In this document: positions 17,780 through 27,149 of the stretch, piece by piece
Position numbering within the stretch: position 1 is the first letter of the stretch
Layout of the letters: every line of letters starts with the position of its first letter
Assembly (NCBI RefSeq): GCF_002272865.1
Contig: NZ_MLAP01000007.1
Location: forward strand, 1 to 64,000
Origin: Helicobacter sp. 12S02634-8
GTDB lineage: Bacteria; Campylobacterota; Campylobacteria; Campylobacterales; Helicobacteraceae
Length of the DNA stretch: 64,000 nucleotides
Direction: 5' to 3'
Notes under the pieces: model-generated
Database searches by the model: none
What the model was told of the DNA's origin: nothing
The model's input: the letters and a program-made list of their open reading frames with translations, nothing else
Made by a program: the position numbers and the translations under genes

Positions 17780-18331
17780 ATGCACCCACCATCAAAAACT
17801 CATGACACACTCGCTCCCTCTTGCGTGAGGTTAGACCCCATTGATAAGCAAAAGCTCGAAGAACTTGCTTTAAGTGGCAAACAAAACCCCAAAGTTATCA
17901 AGACCTTGAAGTGTAAAACTATCGCAGAGGGGCGATTCAGACACGCTAATTATATCCGCAATCTTGAGCCTTATATCGTTGATGAACCACCCACTCTATT
18001 GGGCGATGATACAGCGCCCAATCCTAGTGAAGCGCTCTTAGCAGCATTGGGGAGCTGTATTGCTGTGGGGATCCACGCTAATGCTATCGCCCAAAATATC
18101 GTGATTTCTAAGCTAGAGCTTGAGCTAGAGGGGGATTTAAATATCACAGCTGTTTGGGGGGTAGGGGATCTTGATACAAGCAAGCCTTTGGGCTTTACTG
18201 ATATTAGAGTCAAAGTCCTTTTAGAGAGCAATGCTTCAGAAGAAGTGCAAAAAGCCCTGATCGCACACGCTAAAAAATGGTCGCCTGTGGCCAATACTTT
18301 AATGCGTAATGTGTGCTTAGAAGTGGAGTGA
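17780..18331 (+). CDS. OsmC/Ohr-family protein
   Basis: 183 residues. The core has the OsmC signature PNPSEALLAALGSCIAVGIHA with the reactive Cys. The second family Cys (usual CPVHxTL) is replaced: the equivalent segment reads WSPVANTL. The canonical disulfide peroxidase cycle is therefore unlikely unless the nearby VCLEV cysteine substitutes. About 60 extra N-terminal residues precede the domain. It starts 15 bases after the cysteine synthase with AAAGGA at good spacing, so it is probably co-transcribed. Confidence 0.85.
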   Translation: MHPPSKTHDTLAPSCVRLDPIDKQKLEELALSGKQNPKVIKTLKCKTIAEGRFRHANYIRNLEPYIVDEPPTLLGDDTAPNPSEALLAALGSCIAVGIHANAIAQNIVISKLELELEGDLNITAVWGVGDLDTSKPLGFTDIRVKVLLESNASEEVQKALIAHAKKWSPVANTLMRNVCLEVE

Positions 18332-18344
18332 AATTTCTAGGGAT

Positions 18345-19052
18345 TTAGATATTTTTTAAACTCCAATCAAAAGGTGCTTTGCCTTGGAGTTTAAAGGTCA
18401 TTTGCGCTTGCAAGAAGACTCCACTGCCTAAGAAGCCCTGTGCAAGGGGGCTAGGGTGTGGGGCTGTGATGATGGTGTGTTTATTTGTATCAATGAGAGA
18501 AGCCTTTTTCCTTGCATAATTCCCCCAAAGCATAAAAACCACCTGATGGCAATGCCTAGAAACACATCGTATGATACTATCGCTAAAGTTTTCCCAACCA
18601 AAGTGGGCGTGTGAGCCGGGTTTGCCTTTTTCAACACTAAAAATCGCATTGAGTAGCAAAGCCCCTCGAGCACACCAAGCAGATATATCTCCGTGGTTGG
18701 GAATCTCAAAGCCAATGGAGTTGTGGAGTTCTTTGTAGATGTTTTTAAGGCTTGGGGGAATAGGGGCTTTGGGCGGCACACAAAAGCACAGACCTGTTGC
18801 TTGAGGGATTTGCACGCCATCAGAGATAAAGCTCCCGTGATAGGGGTCTTGACCTAAAATCACGATTTGGACTTTAGAGGGTGGGGTGAGATTGAGGGCA
18901 TTGAAAGTGAGCTTGCTGGGTGGGTAGATGATCGCTCCTTGGCTCTTTGCTTTGATATAGTGTGATTTGATGGTGCTAAAATAGGGCTTATCAAATTCTT
19001 CTGCAAGCAGTGCTTGCCACTCTGGGGTGATTGCAAGTGTATTGCGTGGCAT
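18345..19052 (-). CDS. ung: Uracil-DNA glycosylase
   Basis: Removes uracil from DNA to start base excision repair. 235 residues. The catalytic water-activating loop VILGQDPYHGSFI and the minor-groove/Leu loop HPSPLAQGFLGSG are present, together with GALLLNAIFSVEKGKPGSH. It lies 16 bases after the sugar oxidoreductase and may be the last gene of that minus-strand group. It is convergent with the OsmC-like gene. Confidence 0.97.
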   Translation of the reverse strand: MPRNTLAITPEWQALLAEEFDKPYFSTIKSHYIKAKSQGAIIYPPSKLTFNALNLTPPSKVQIVILGQDPYHGSFISDGVQIPQATGLCFCVPPKAPIPPSLKNIYKELHNSIGFEIPNHGDISAWCARGALLLNAIFSVEKGKPGSHAHFGWENFSDSIIRCVSRHCHQVVFMLWGNYARKKASLIDTNKHTIITAPHPSPLAQGFLGSGVFLQAQMTFKLQGKAPFDWSLKNI

Positions 19053-19067
19053 AAATTTCCTTAATCG

Positions 19068-20042
19068 CTAAGATTTTGAGATGATTTCTAGGGCTTGGAT
19101 CACTCTGAGGACATGTTCTTTTTGGGTTTGATGGGAAGTTTTGTCTGAGATGGTTTCATAAAATGTAGCAATGGAGGAATCCAGTGCCATAAAATTCTCT
19201 AAAATAGGGATTTCTTGCTGCCCTAGCTTGTAAGCGATCATTTTTTGATACAAGCTGTTTTTGTCAAATTCATCTTTGATGATCACGCCTGTATCAAACA
19301 AGGTGATTTTATCCCTTTTGGTATCATCATAAATAGCTGTTTTTTTCTCCCCTCCAATAATCATTTCGCGCACCTTTATGGGCGAGAGCCAAGAAACATT
19401 GATTGTGATAATGACTCCGTTATGGAGTTCTAAATTGATATTAGCAAGGGCGTCATTGGGGTAGTTGCGATATTTTTTTGAAAAAGTCTTAGATTTTTTG
19501 ATATCAAGTCCGATGAGGTAATCGATGATGGAGAGATCGTGGATAGCTAGATCCCAGATGACATCGACACTGCTTTGGAAAAGCCCTAGATTAATGCGTC
19601 GGGAGTTGATATAGACAATATCGCCAAAGGTCGCAATATGTTGTTTGAGCCATTTGAGCGCAGGCGAGTATAAAAAGGTATGGTCGCAGTGGAGTGTGCG
19701 CTGCACTTTTTGCGCGAGGTCATAGAGTGCGTAGGCTTCTTGAATATTGGTGCTTAGAGGTTTTTCTACAAAGACGTGTTTTTTAGCCTTTAAAGATTGG
19801 CTTGCGAGCTTGTAGTGCGTGTGTGGGGGTGTGATGATGAATATGGCTTCTATTGTCTTGTCTTTGAGGATAGAGTCAAAATCAGCATAAAGTTCAAAAC
19901 AATAGGTTTTTTGGGCTTCAATGACTCTTTGAGTGTCTGTATCAAAGATAGTTTTTATCGTAAAATAGTTGCTTGTTAGTAAGCTTTTGGCGATATTGAT
20001 CCCCCAATAGCCATAACCGATAATCGCTGCTTGCATAATCAT
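19068..20042 (-). CDS. Gfo/Idh/MocA-family sugar oxidoreductase
   Basis: 324 residues with an N-terminal Rossmann fold, IIGYGYWGINIAKSLL, and the family EKPLS motif at 'KHVFVEKPLS' (about residues 90-100), followed by the alpha/beta C-terminal domain. Probably an NAD(H)-dependent UDP-sugar 3-dehydrogenase of surface-glycan synthesis (WbpB-like role). Its ATG overlaps the stop of the hexapeptide acetyltransferase (ATGA), the usual partner of such enzymes in acetamido-sugar pathways. Exact substrate unknown. Confidence 0.85.
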   Translation of the reverse strand: MIMQAAIIGYGYWGINIAKSLLTSNYFTIKTIFDTDTQRVIEAQKTYCFELYADFDSILKDKTIEAIFIITPPHTHYKLASQSLKAKKHVFVEKPLSTNIQEAYALYDLAQKVQRTLHCDHTFLYSPALKWLKQHIATFGDIVYINSRRINLGLFQSSVDVIWDLAIHDLSIIDYLIGLDIKKSKTFSKKYRNYPNDALANINLELHNGVIITINVSWLSPIKVREMIIGGEKKTAIYDDTKRDKITLFDTGVIIKDEFDKNSLYQKMIAYKLGQQEIPILENFMALDSSIATFYETISDKTSHQTQKEHVLRVIQALEIISKS

Positions 20043-20500
20043 AGCCCCTTGAGGGGACGGAGTTTTTTAGCGGGGTTGCCTGCATAGATACCTTTTTGTG
20101 TGATGTCTTTAGTGACCACACTCCCTGCCCCAATCACGACACCATCACAGATATTCACAGGGAGTATGGTAGCGTGCGTGCCGATAGAAACATTATCTCC
20201 GATGACAGCACCCTTCCAGCCTTGCTTGTCTTTTGCGGGTTTTCCATTTTCAAAAAGATCATTGACAAACATCACGCCATGGGCGATGAAGCAGTTTTTG
20301 CCAATACGCACCAAAGAGCAGATAAAGCTATGGCTTTGGATTCTTGTATTTTCCCCGATCACGACATCAGATTGGATTTCTGTGAAGGGGCCGATAAATA
20401 CATTATCAAGCAGTGTGCAGCCATAGAGATTGCAAGGGGTGATGATATGGACATTTTTGCCATGAGTGACATCTTTGATTTGAGAGGGAGAGGTTTTCAT
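20039..20500 (-). CDS. Hexapeptide-repeat sugar N-acetyltransferase (WbpD-like)
   Basis: 153 residues built mostly of left-handed beta-helix hexapeptide repeats (VFIGPFTEIQSDVVIGENTR, VSIGTHATILP, VVIGAGSVVTKDI, then the AGNPAKKLRPL end typical of this class). It likely acetylates an amino-UDP-sugar made by the adjacent oxidoreductase pathway. It is coupled by ATGA at both ends, upstream to an N6-adenine methyltransferase and downstream to the oxidoreductase. An aminotransferase for the same pathway is not in the window. Confidence 0.87.
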   Translation of the reverse strand: MKTSPSQIKDVTHGKNVHIITPCNLYGCTLLDNVFIGPFTEIQSDVVIGENTRIQSHSFICSLVRIGKNCFIAHGVMFVNDLFENGKPAKDKQGWKGAVIGDNVSIGTHATILPVNICDGVVIGAGSVVTKDITQKGIYAGNPAKKLRPLKGL

Positions 20501-22179
20501 TGCGCTTCTTTGAGTTTTTGGATTTTATCTTCTATCATTTCGAGTTCTTCGCCTAATTTTTTGAGTGTATTGAAAGTTTTTTGAGCATTTTTCTTATAGC
20601 CCTCAGGAATATCTAGGAGATAAAGACTCTCGATATTTACGGTGTTTTCACCACTTTGTTCATAGATTTTTTTTAGGGCATTTTCCCCATCTTTGCCAAA
20701 AAAATAACAATACAAGGCAATGGCCATTTGCTTGTTTTTTGCCCTGAGTGTGATGATCCCAGCATTAGCGACACAGCAGCTTTTGAGCTCGCCTAAGAGC
20801 GTGATTTTAGGGGAAACTCCTCGCAAAGAAAGCAAAATATCATAAGACTGCAGGGCATATTTTTTGATTTTGGTCTTATCTCCATAGTATTTTTTGTTTT
20901 CAAAATTCTCTGTGATACCATAAGGTTTGAAATCAGCAATCCCCACATCATAGTATTCTATCGGCGTATCTTTGGGACTTCCATAGACTCTTTGTCCTCT
21001 GAAAATCTCAACACCCAGTGATTGGAGCGTATCGGTGTGCGTGGGCGTGTATATCCGATTGACATAGGTTTGTGCCCTCAAGTCGTGGGTTTGGATATGT
21101 TCAATGGGGGTGAGCGTGGAATAGGTGGTTTGGAGCTTTTGTTTGAATATATTGGCTAGCTCATCGATATGGATCAAGCGATTGTATTTCCCATCTTTGC
21201 GATAAAAATATTCATGATTGGCATTGATATGCAAGATATTTTTGTTTTCAGGGGAGATGACTAGGATTGAGAATTCATAATTTTGATGGGGGAATATGTT
21301 TTTGGGTAGTTCGATGATTGCTTCAATCATCTGCTCTCTGCAGAGCTTTTCGCGCAATTTTTCTTCCAGAGATGATTTTTGGAGTGTTTGGTTGCGTATG
21401 ATAAAGACACCTCGCTTTTTGAGATGGGTGAGGGCGTGGGTTAGAAAAATGAGTTCGGGGTAGTTTTTGACTAATATGCCCATTTTGCCAAAGCGCTCAT
21501 CTTCTTTGAGATATTCTATACCCATATGTGCGTATAATGGGGGGTTGCATAATACTTTATCGAACTTTTCAAATCCGTTTTTTGTCTTAAAAGTTGGCTG
21601 TTTTAAGATGTCATTGACGCAGAGTTTTGTGTCTTTGATTTGGGCTACTTGGGCGACTAGATGGGCGATATTAGAGAGCCGTTCATCGAGCTCTTCACCA
21701 TAGAGTTTGATATCTAAAGTCACACTACCGATACTCAAAAACACGCTTCCAATCCCATAGCAGGGGTTGTAGATTTCATCATTTGGCATGATGTCTAGGA
21801 GGGAGATGAGGAGTTGATTGACCTCTAGGGGGGTGGAGTAGTAATAGAGTTTGTTGGAGGTTTTTTTTTGGGTGATGGTATGGAGGAATTGTTCGATGAT
21901 CTGGTTGTCTAGTGGGGTCTGATCGATAATTTTTAGGATTTTTAAGATATTGATATTGGGATTTATCCCGACATAAAAAGCAGGCTTTATAAGGCTTTGG
22001 ATAAGAGTTTTTAGATTTTGATAGAGTGTGTCTTTACGCATTTCTTGGTGGATAAGGGATTGGAGTTCTTTGGGTCTTTGGATTTTGAGGATAAAAAGCT
22101 CTAGAATAATACTCATACTATCGAGCATATCGATGTGATAACGTTTCAAATATTCAAAGCAATCCAGCAATTTTTTCAT
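20497..22179 (-). CDS. N6-adenine DNA methyltransferase, HsdM-like with HsdS-like recognition domain
   Basis: 560 residues from ATG 22179, preceded by GGAG. A TTG one codon upstream is also open. Residues about 110-330 hold the methylase core: EIYNPCYGIGSVFLSIG (SAM motif I) and VLCNPPLY (motif IV, NPPY-like). The last 190 residues (GVEIFRGQRVYGSPKD ... YDILLSLRG ... VNIESLYLLDIP) look like one target-recognition half of HsdS, followed by a coiled-coil tail. No nuclease or helicase accompanies it, so it is probably an orphan modification enzyme. It is the first gene of a group coupled by ATGA to two sugar-modifying genes. Confidence 0.83.
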   Translation of the reverse strand: MKKLLDCFEYLKRYHIDMLDSMSIILELFILKIQRPKELQSLIHQEMRKDTLYQNLKTLIQSLIKPAFYVGINPNINILKILKIIDQTPLDNQIIEQFLHTITQKKTSNKLYYYSTPLEVNQLLISLLDIMPNDEIYNPCYGIGSVFLSIGSVTLDIKLYGEELDERLSNIAHLVAQVAQIKDTKLCVNDILKQPTFKTKNGFEKFDKVLCNPPLYAHMGIEYLKEDERFGKMGILVKNYPELIFLTHALTHLKKRGVFIIRNQTLQKSSLEEKLREKLCREQMIEAIIELPKNIFPHQNYEFSILVISPENKNILHINANHEYFYRKDGKYNRLIHIDELANIFKQKLQTTYSTLTPIEHIQTHDLRAQTYVNRIYTPTHTDTLQSLGVEIFRGQRVYGSPKDTPIEYYDVGIADFKPYGITENFENKKYYGDKTKIKKYALQSYDILLSLRGVSPKITLLGELKSCCVANAGIITLRAKNKQMAIALYCYFFGKDGENALKKIYEQSGENTVNIESLYLLDIPEGYKKNAQKTFNTLKKLGEELEMIEDKIQKLKEAQ

Positions 22180-22325
22180 CAATCTCCAATCTATCGCGCC
22201 TTTATTTTTGGGCGTGGCTGTTTATAGAACAATCAATATAGTATCTAGCAATCATAGTATTTGGGGGCTATTTTATCATAATCTCTAAAAAATGCACAAT
22301 CAAAGAAAATCTAAGCTGTTTTTGG

Positions 22326-22331
22326 TAGAAT
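22326..22331 (+). promoter_or_regulatory. -10 element before hisA
   Basis: TAGAAT after TTTGG, about 70 bases before the hisA ATG. A plausible vegetative -10 with no clear -35. Confidence 0.4.
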
Positions 22332-22398
22332 CTCTATGAAGCGAGCAATCAAGCCAAATGCGCTCAAAGAAAGCTTTTGATGACACAAGGAGTGGGTA

Positions 22399-23121
22399 AT
22401 GCTACAGATATTTCCAGCAATTGATCTCAAAGATGGCAAGGCTGTGCGGTTATACAAGGGCGAGATGGCGAGTGCTAAAATCTATGGGAGTGCGCAAGAT
22501 TTTGCAAAGAAGTTTGAAGATTTTGGTGCAGAGTGGGTGCATATCGTTGATTTGGACGGAGCGTTTTGCGGTAAGCCTAGCAATCTTTCTGTGATAGAAG
22601 AGATCAAAAAATCTTGCAAGATTAAAATCCAGCTTGGTGGGGGTATCCGCGATGAAGCAACGATTCAAACCTATGTAGAGATGGGGATTGATCGCTTGGT
22701 GTTGGGGTCTGTGGCGATGCGTGATCCTGATTTCACCCAAGCTATGGCACAAAAATATCCCATCGCTGTAGGTATCGATGCTAGAGATGGCAAGGTCGCT
22801 ACAGAGGGGTGGGTGCATACAGGGGAGGTGAGCGCTGTGAGTTTAGCAGAGGAATTTAGCCATACAGCAATCCAAGCACTGATTTGCACAGATATAAGCA
22901 GAGATGGGGCTTTGAGTGGGATTAATATTGATTTCACTCTCCAGATTGCACAAGCAAGTCAATGCTTTTGTATCGCTAGTGGGGGCTTTAGAGATGAGGG
23001 GGATTTAGCAAGGCTCAAGGAGCGTTTTGAAGAGGCACATATCAGAGGTGGTGTGATTATTGGCAGGGCTTATTATGAGGGCAAGATTGATTTGGGGGCA
23101 GTGTTGCAACGCTTTGTTTAA
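22399..23121 (+). CDS. hisA: ProFAR isomerase (HisA)
   Basis: Catalyses the fourth step of histidine synthesis (Amadori rearrangement of ProFAR to PRFAR). 240 residues, a complete (beta/alpha)8 barrel. FPAIDLKDGKAVRLYKG has the first catalytic Asp, QLGGGIRDE is a phosphate loop, CTDISRDGALSG has the second catalytic Asp, and IASGGF is the last phosphate loop. AAGGAG precedes the ATG. H. pylori lacks this pathway, so its presence separates this strain from H. pylori. No other his genes are adjacent. Confidence 0.97.
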   Translation: MLQIFPAIDLKDGKAVRLYKGEMASAKIYGSAQDFAKKFEDFGAEWVHIVDLDGAFCGKPSNLSVIEEIKKSCKIKIQLGGGIRDEATIQTYVEMGIDRLVLGSVAMRDPDFTQAMAQKYPIAVGIDARDGKVATEGWVHTGEVSAVSLAEEFSHTAIQALICTDISRDGALSGINIDFTLQIAQASQCFCIASGGFRDEGDLARLKERFEEAHIRGGVIIGRAYYEGKIDLGAVLQRFV

Positions 23122-23186
23122 GAGAAATTAGCCAGAGATGATTGGTGGCAGCAGATGGCAATATTTGTGATTTGATGAATTTGTGC

Positions 23187-23192
23187 TATGAT
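23187..23192 (+). promoter_or_regulatory. -10 element of the cheY-pssA operon
   Basis: TATGAT preceded by TTGTGC, about 70 bases before the cheY start. No other promoter-like sequence is obvious before ftsH. Confidence 0.5.
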
Positions 23193-23262
23193 TCTGCATA
23201 GTAAATTTGGGTGGTGGGGTTGGTTGCTTTTAAATTTTGGGTTGATGCTTAAGGAGTGAAAA

Positions 23263-23637
23263 TTGAAGCTTTTAGTCGTAGATGATAGTTCAACAATGAG
23301 AAGAATCATAAAAAACACACTGCAGCGTTTGGGCTATGATGATATCTTAGAAGCTGAGCACGGCGTGGAAGCGTGGCAACTTCTTGATACCACTGAAAAT
23401 ATTCAAGTTCTTATCACAGATTGGAATATGCCTGAGATGAACGGGCTAGAGCTTGTCAAAAAGGTGCGTGCAGATAGCAGATATGGAGATATTCCCATCA
23501 TTATGGTGACAACAGAGGGTGGCAAGGCAGAAGTGATCACAGCCTTGAAGGCTGGTGTGAATAATTATATCGTTAAGCCCTTTACACCGCAGGTATTGAA
23601 GGAAAAACTAGAAGCTGTTTTAGGGATCAATGACTGA
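23263..23637 (+). CDS. cheY: Chemotaxis response regulator CheY
   Basis: Single-domain receiver that binds the flagellar switch when phosphorylated by CheA. 124 residues. Acidic pair Asp7/Asp8, phospho-acceptor Asp53 (LITDWNMPEMNG), Thr84 (MVTTEGG) and Lys105 (IVKPF) are all in place. The start is TTG 23263 with AAGGAG seven bases upstream. No ATG fits. It heads the conserved order cheY-prmA-ftsH-psd-like-pssA seen in H. pylori. Confidence 0.97.
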   Translation: MKLLVVDDSSTMRRIIKNTLQRLGYDDILEAEHGVEAWQLLDTTENIQVLITDWNMPEMNGLELVKKVRADSRYGDIPIIMVTTEGGKAEVITALKAGVNNYIVKPFTPQVLKEKLEAVLGIND

Positions 23638-23642
23638 AATTG

Positions 23643-24557
23643 ATGCAAGAATATTATTTTGAAATGGTTTTATGGGTCAGTGAGTGCCCTGAGGTATTTG
23701 CAGATTTTTTGATCGAACATACAGGAGGGGCTATCGAAGAAAGAGAGCCCCCAAAAGACCCAATGGCAGATATGGCGATATTATCCCAAAAATGCCATTA
23801 TATCCATACTCAAGCCCTCCCTCAAGTAGCTAAAATCTTTGTTATTTATACAGACAAAGACCCCAAGACTGCTCTAATCCCTGATTTGCATGAATTTTGT
23901 TCGATTGTATCTGTGCGTTTGGGCTATCCTGTAGGTGCAGCTTATGCAATCAAGCAGTGCAAAAATCAAGATTGGATACAAAGCTATCAAGACAGCATTA
24001 CCCCCATCACTTGCGGGCAGTTCCATATCCGACCGAGCTGGCACCAAAAAATAGAGGGCAAGATCGATATGATCATCGACCCAGCCTTAGCATTTGGATC
24101 AGGCCATCATAGCAGCACAGCGATGGTTTTACAAATGCTTTCTTCTATGTCTTTAGAGGGCAAAGATGTCCTTGATGTGGGTTGTGGGAGTGGTATTTTG
24201 TCGATTGGGGCTAAAAAATTAGGCGCAAGGGTGCATTTATGCGATACAGACCCACTTGCTATTGATGAGAGCTATAAAAATTTTGCCCTCAATGGTTTGT
24301 GTGTTGATGGGATTTGGGAGGGCTCTATCGACAAAGCCCCACAAAAATATGATATTATCATTGCAAATATCCTTGCAGATGTGATTAAAATGCTCTATGG
24401 TGATTTTCTTTTTGCGCTCAAGCCGCAGTCTATTTTGATTCTATCAGGGATTTTGGAGGATTACAAGCAGTCTGTTTTGGATACATTTAAGGATTTTAGA
24501 GTGCTTGAGATTTCAGACAAAGATGAGTGGGTAAGCATAAAACTTACTCAAAAATAA
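23643..24557 (+). CDS. prmA: Ribosomal protein L11 methyltransferase
   Basis: SAM-dependent methylation of ribosomal protein L11. 304 residues from ATG 23643, five bases after the cheY stop. A TTG one codon earlier is also open. Motif I VLDVGCGSGILSIGAKKLGA, the DPALAFGSGHH segment and the IIANILADV motif identify PrmA. The N-terminal substrate-recognition domain is divergent, as usual for epsilonproteobacteria. Confidence 0.94.
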   Translation: MQEYYFEMVLWVSECPEVFADFLIEHTGGAIEEREPPKDPMADMAILSQKCHYIHTQALPQVAKIFVIYTDKDPKTALIPDLHEFCSIVSVRLGYPVGAAYAIKQCKNQDWIQSYQDSITPITCGQFHIRPSWHQKIEGKIDMIIDPALAFGSGHHSSTAMVLQMLSSMSLEGKDVLDVGCGSGILSIGAKKLGARVHLCDTDPLAIDESYKNFALNGLCVDGIWEGSIDKAPQKYDIIIANILADVIKMLYGDFLFALKPQSILILSGILEDYKQSVLDTFKDFRVLEISDKDEWVSIKLTQK

Positions 24558-24600
24558 TATAATTTAGAATTGATACGAAAATTTTAGAAACGAGGGAAAA

Positions 24601-26517
24601 ATGGCACAAAACAACAATCAAAATCCAAACAACCCAAATAATAAAAAACCCTTCACGCAAAACCCCGTGTTGTTGTTTATTGTTTTTGTTGTGATTGCTC
24701 TGATTGCTTTTCGCGTTATGGGTCCACAAGAGGGTGGATTGGCAGATCGCTTTGGCTCGACGACGACAAAAAATATCGATTATTATGACCTCAAACAACT
24801 CATCAAAAATAAAGAAGTTGAATCTGTCAGTATCGGACAGACCATCATCAAAGCCCGCGCTACTCTCAATGGACAAAAGATAGTCTATGTAGCAAAAAAG
24901 GTGCAAGATGCATCTTTAGTCCCTCTGCTAGATGAGCAAAAAATTAAATATAGTGGTTTTAGTGAATCGAATTTTTTCACAGAAATGCTAGGTTGGCTGC
25001 TCCCTGTGTTTATTATTTTGGGATTATGGATGTTTATGGCAAATCGTATGCAGAAAAATATGGGTGGAGGGATTTTTGGTATGGGGAGCTCAAAGAAGCT
25101 TGTCAATGCCGAAAAACCAAAAGTCAAATTTGATGATATGGCAGGGAACGAAGAGGCCAAAGAAGAGGTTGTTGAAATTGTGGATTTTCTCAAATATCCT
25201 GATAGATATGCATCTTTGGGGGCAAAAATCCCTAAGGGCGTCTTGCTTGTAGGCCCTCCGGGGACGGGAAAGACTCTTTTGGCAAAGGCTGTGGCTGGTG
25301 AGGCAAATGTCCCGTTTTTTTCTATGAGTGGGAGTAGTTTCATTGAGATGTTTGTAGGGCTTGGTGCGAGCCGAGTGCGGGATTTGTTTGAAATGGCTAA
25401 AAAAGAAGCCCCTAGCATTATTTTTATTGATGAAATCGATGCGATTGGGAAGTCTAGGGCTGCAGGGGGTATGATTAGTGGGAATGATGAACGGGAGCAA
25501 ACACTCAACCAGCTTTTGGCTGAAATGGACGGCTTTGGCTCAGAAAATGCCCCTGTGATTGTGCTAGCAGCTACAAACAGACCTGAAGTCTTAGATCCTG
25601 CGCTACTCAGACCGGGCAGATTTGATCGGCAAGTTTTGGTGGATAAACCCGATTTTAATGGCAGGGTAGAGATATTAAAAGTGCATATTAAAAGTGTGAA
25701 ATTGGGTAGAGATGTTGATTTGCAAGAGATTGCAAAGCTCACAGCTGGGCTTGCAGGGGCTGATTTGGCAAATATTATCAATGAAGCAGCCTTGCTCGCT
25801 GGGAGAGCAAACCAAAAAGAAGTCAGTCAAAAACATCTCAAAGAGGCTGTAGAGAGGGGTATTGCAGGGCTAGAGAAAAAATCTCGGCGCATTTCGCCTA
25901 AAGAAAAAAAGATTGTCGCTTATCACGAAAGTGGGCACGCTGTTATTTCTGAGATGACTGAGGGCTCTGCTAGGGTGAATAAAGTTTCTATTATTCCAAG
26001 AGGTATGGCTGCGTTGGGCTATACACTCAATACGCCTGAAGAAAATAAATATTTGATGCAAAAGCACGAGTTGATTGCAGAAGTCGATGTGTTGCTAGGG
26101 GGGCGTGCTGCTGAAGATGTGTTTTTGGGCGAAATCTCTACAGGGGCTAGCAATGACCTTGAGCGGGCTACGGATATTATCAAATCGATGGTGAGCTATT
26201 ATGGTATGACAGATGTGAGTGGGTTGATGGTTTTAGAAAAGCCTAGAAATGCGTTTTTGGGTGGTGGCATGGGGAGTGCGCGCGAGTTCAGTGAAAAGAC
26301 AGCTGAAAGTATGGATAGCTTTATCAAAAAGACACTCAATGACCGCTATATCCATGTCAAGCAAACCTTGCAAGATTATAAAGAAGCGATTGAAAAGATG
26401 GTCAAGGAGCTTTTTGAAAAAGAAGTGATTGATGGGGCGAGGGTGCGAGAGATTATCGCAGAATATGAAACACAAAACCAGTTGCAGACACGATTAGTCA
26501 GCAGGGAAGAAAACTAA
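24601..26517 (+). CDS. ftsH: ATP-dependent zinc metalloprotease FtsH
   Basis: Membrane-anchored AAA+ protease degrading membrane and short-lived proteins, essential in most bacteria. 638 residues. Transmembrane helices lie at about 24-41 and 135-155, with a small periplasmic domain between them. Walker A is GPPGTGKT, Walker B is [11 protein letters not shown], the second region of homology is [20 protein letters not shown], the zinc site is HESGH, and a C-terminal coiled coil follows. GAGGG precedes the ATG. Confidence 0.98.
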   Translation: MAQNNNQNPNNPNNKKPFTQNPVLLFIVFVVIALIAFRVMGPQEGGLADRFGSTTTKNIDYYDLKQLIKNKEVESVSIGQTIIKARATLNGQKIVYVAKKVQDASLVPLLDEQKIKYSGFSESNFFTEMLGWLLPVFIILGLWMFMANRMQKNMGGGIFGMGSSKKLVNAEKPKVKFDDMAGNEEAKEEVVEIVDFLKYPDRYASLGAKIPKGVLLVGPPGTGKTLLAKAVAGEANVPFFSMSGSSFIEMFVGLGASRVRDLFEMAKKEAPSIIFIDEIDAIGKSRAAGGMISGNDEREQTLNQLLAEMDGFGSENAPVIVLAATNRPEVLDPALLRPGRFDRQVLVDKPDFNGRVEILKVHIKSVKLGRDVDLQEIAKLTAGLAGADLANIINEAALLAGRANQKEVSQKHLKEAVERGIAGLEKKSRRISPKEKKIVAYHESGHAVISEMTEGSARVNKVSIIPRGMAALGYTLNTPEENKYLMQKHELIAEVDVLLGGRAAEDVFLGEISTGASNDLERATDIIKSMVSYYGMTDVSGLMVLEKPRNAFLGGGMGSAREFSEKTAESMDSFIKKTLNDRYIHVKQTLQDYKEAIEKMVKELFEKEVIDGARVREIIAEYETQNQLQTRLVSREEN

Positions 26518-26537
26518 GATAAGAAGAAAGCTCAGAT

Positions 26538-27149
26538 ATGACTAGCACGCAGTTTATCGCAAAAGAGGGCTATAGGGGAGTGGTGGTTCTTTTTATATGC
26601 GTGCTTGTTTGTTGGTGGTTGGGCTGGGAGTTTTTGGGCTTTTTGGCTTTTGTGTGCTTGGTTTTGTGGTTTTATGCTTTTAGAAATCCTGAGCGCTTGC
26701 CTGAAGATCGCTTGAATTCTATTGTGCTTGCTCCTATTGATGGTAAAATCACGCAAATCACATCACTAGAGGGGTCAGTTTGCCTTTGTATCAAGGTGGG
26801 TTGGTTTGATGTGGGTGTTTTGAGGGCGCCTGTAGATAGCTTGTCTTATCAGATTACAAAACGCAATGGTCTGTTCTTGCACTTTGCTCAAGAGGGGCTC
26901 AAAAACAGACTCAATACAAAGATTGTCTTTTCTTCTGATGAGCAGAATTTATTTGATATGGAACTATTCCCTGAATTCTTTACATCAGCAAGATTGTATG
27001 CAAAAAAGGATTTCATCGCTAATGAGCGTATGGGGTTTATGAAACTAGGGAGTGTTTGTGTCAAATTTCCTGCAAATTTTTTAGATCTCAAAGTCAATGT
27101 CGGTGATACAATTAAAGGTGGAGAAACCTTGATAGGATATATAAAATGA
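26538..27149 (+). CDS. Phosphatidylserine decarboxylase-related protein
   Basis: 203 residues with two N-terminal hydrophobic helices (about 13-48), then a decarboxylase-like domain: LAPIDGKIT, and KLGSVCVKF in place of the LGST self-cleavage site that makes the pyruvoyl group. The Gly-Ser needed for cleavage is retained. It is much shorter than canonical Psd. In H. pylori the equivalent gene (between ftsH and pssA) is annotated only as Psd-related and a true psd lies elsewhere. It overlaps pssA by ATGA, so a role in phosphatidylserine metabolism is likely. Confidence 0.75.
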   Translation: MTSTQFIAKEGYRGVVVLFICVLVCWWLGWEFLGFLAFVCLVLWFYAFRNPERLPEDRLNSIVLAPIDGKITQITSLEGSVCLCIKVGWFDVGVLRAPVDSLSYQITKRNGLFLHFAQEGLKNRLNTKIVFSSDEQNLFDMELFPEFFTSARLYAKKDFIANERMGFMKLGSVCVKFPANFLDLKVNVGDTIKGGETLIGYIK

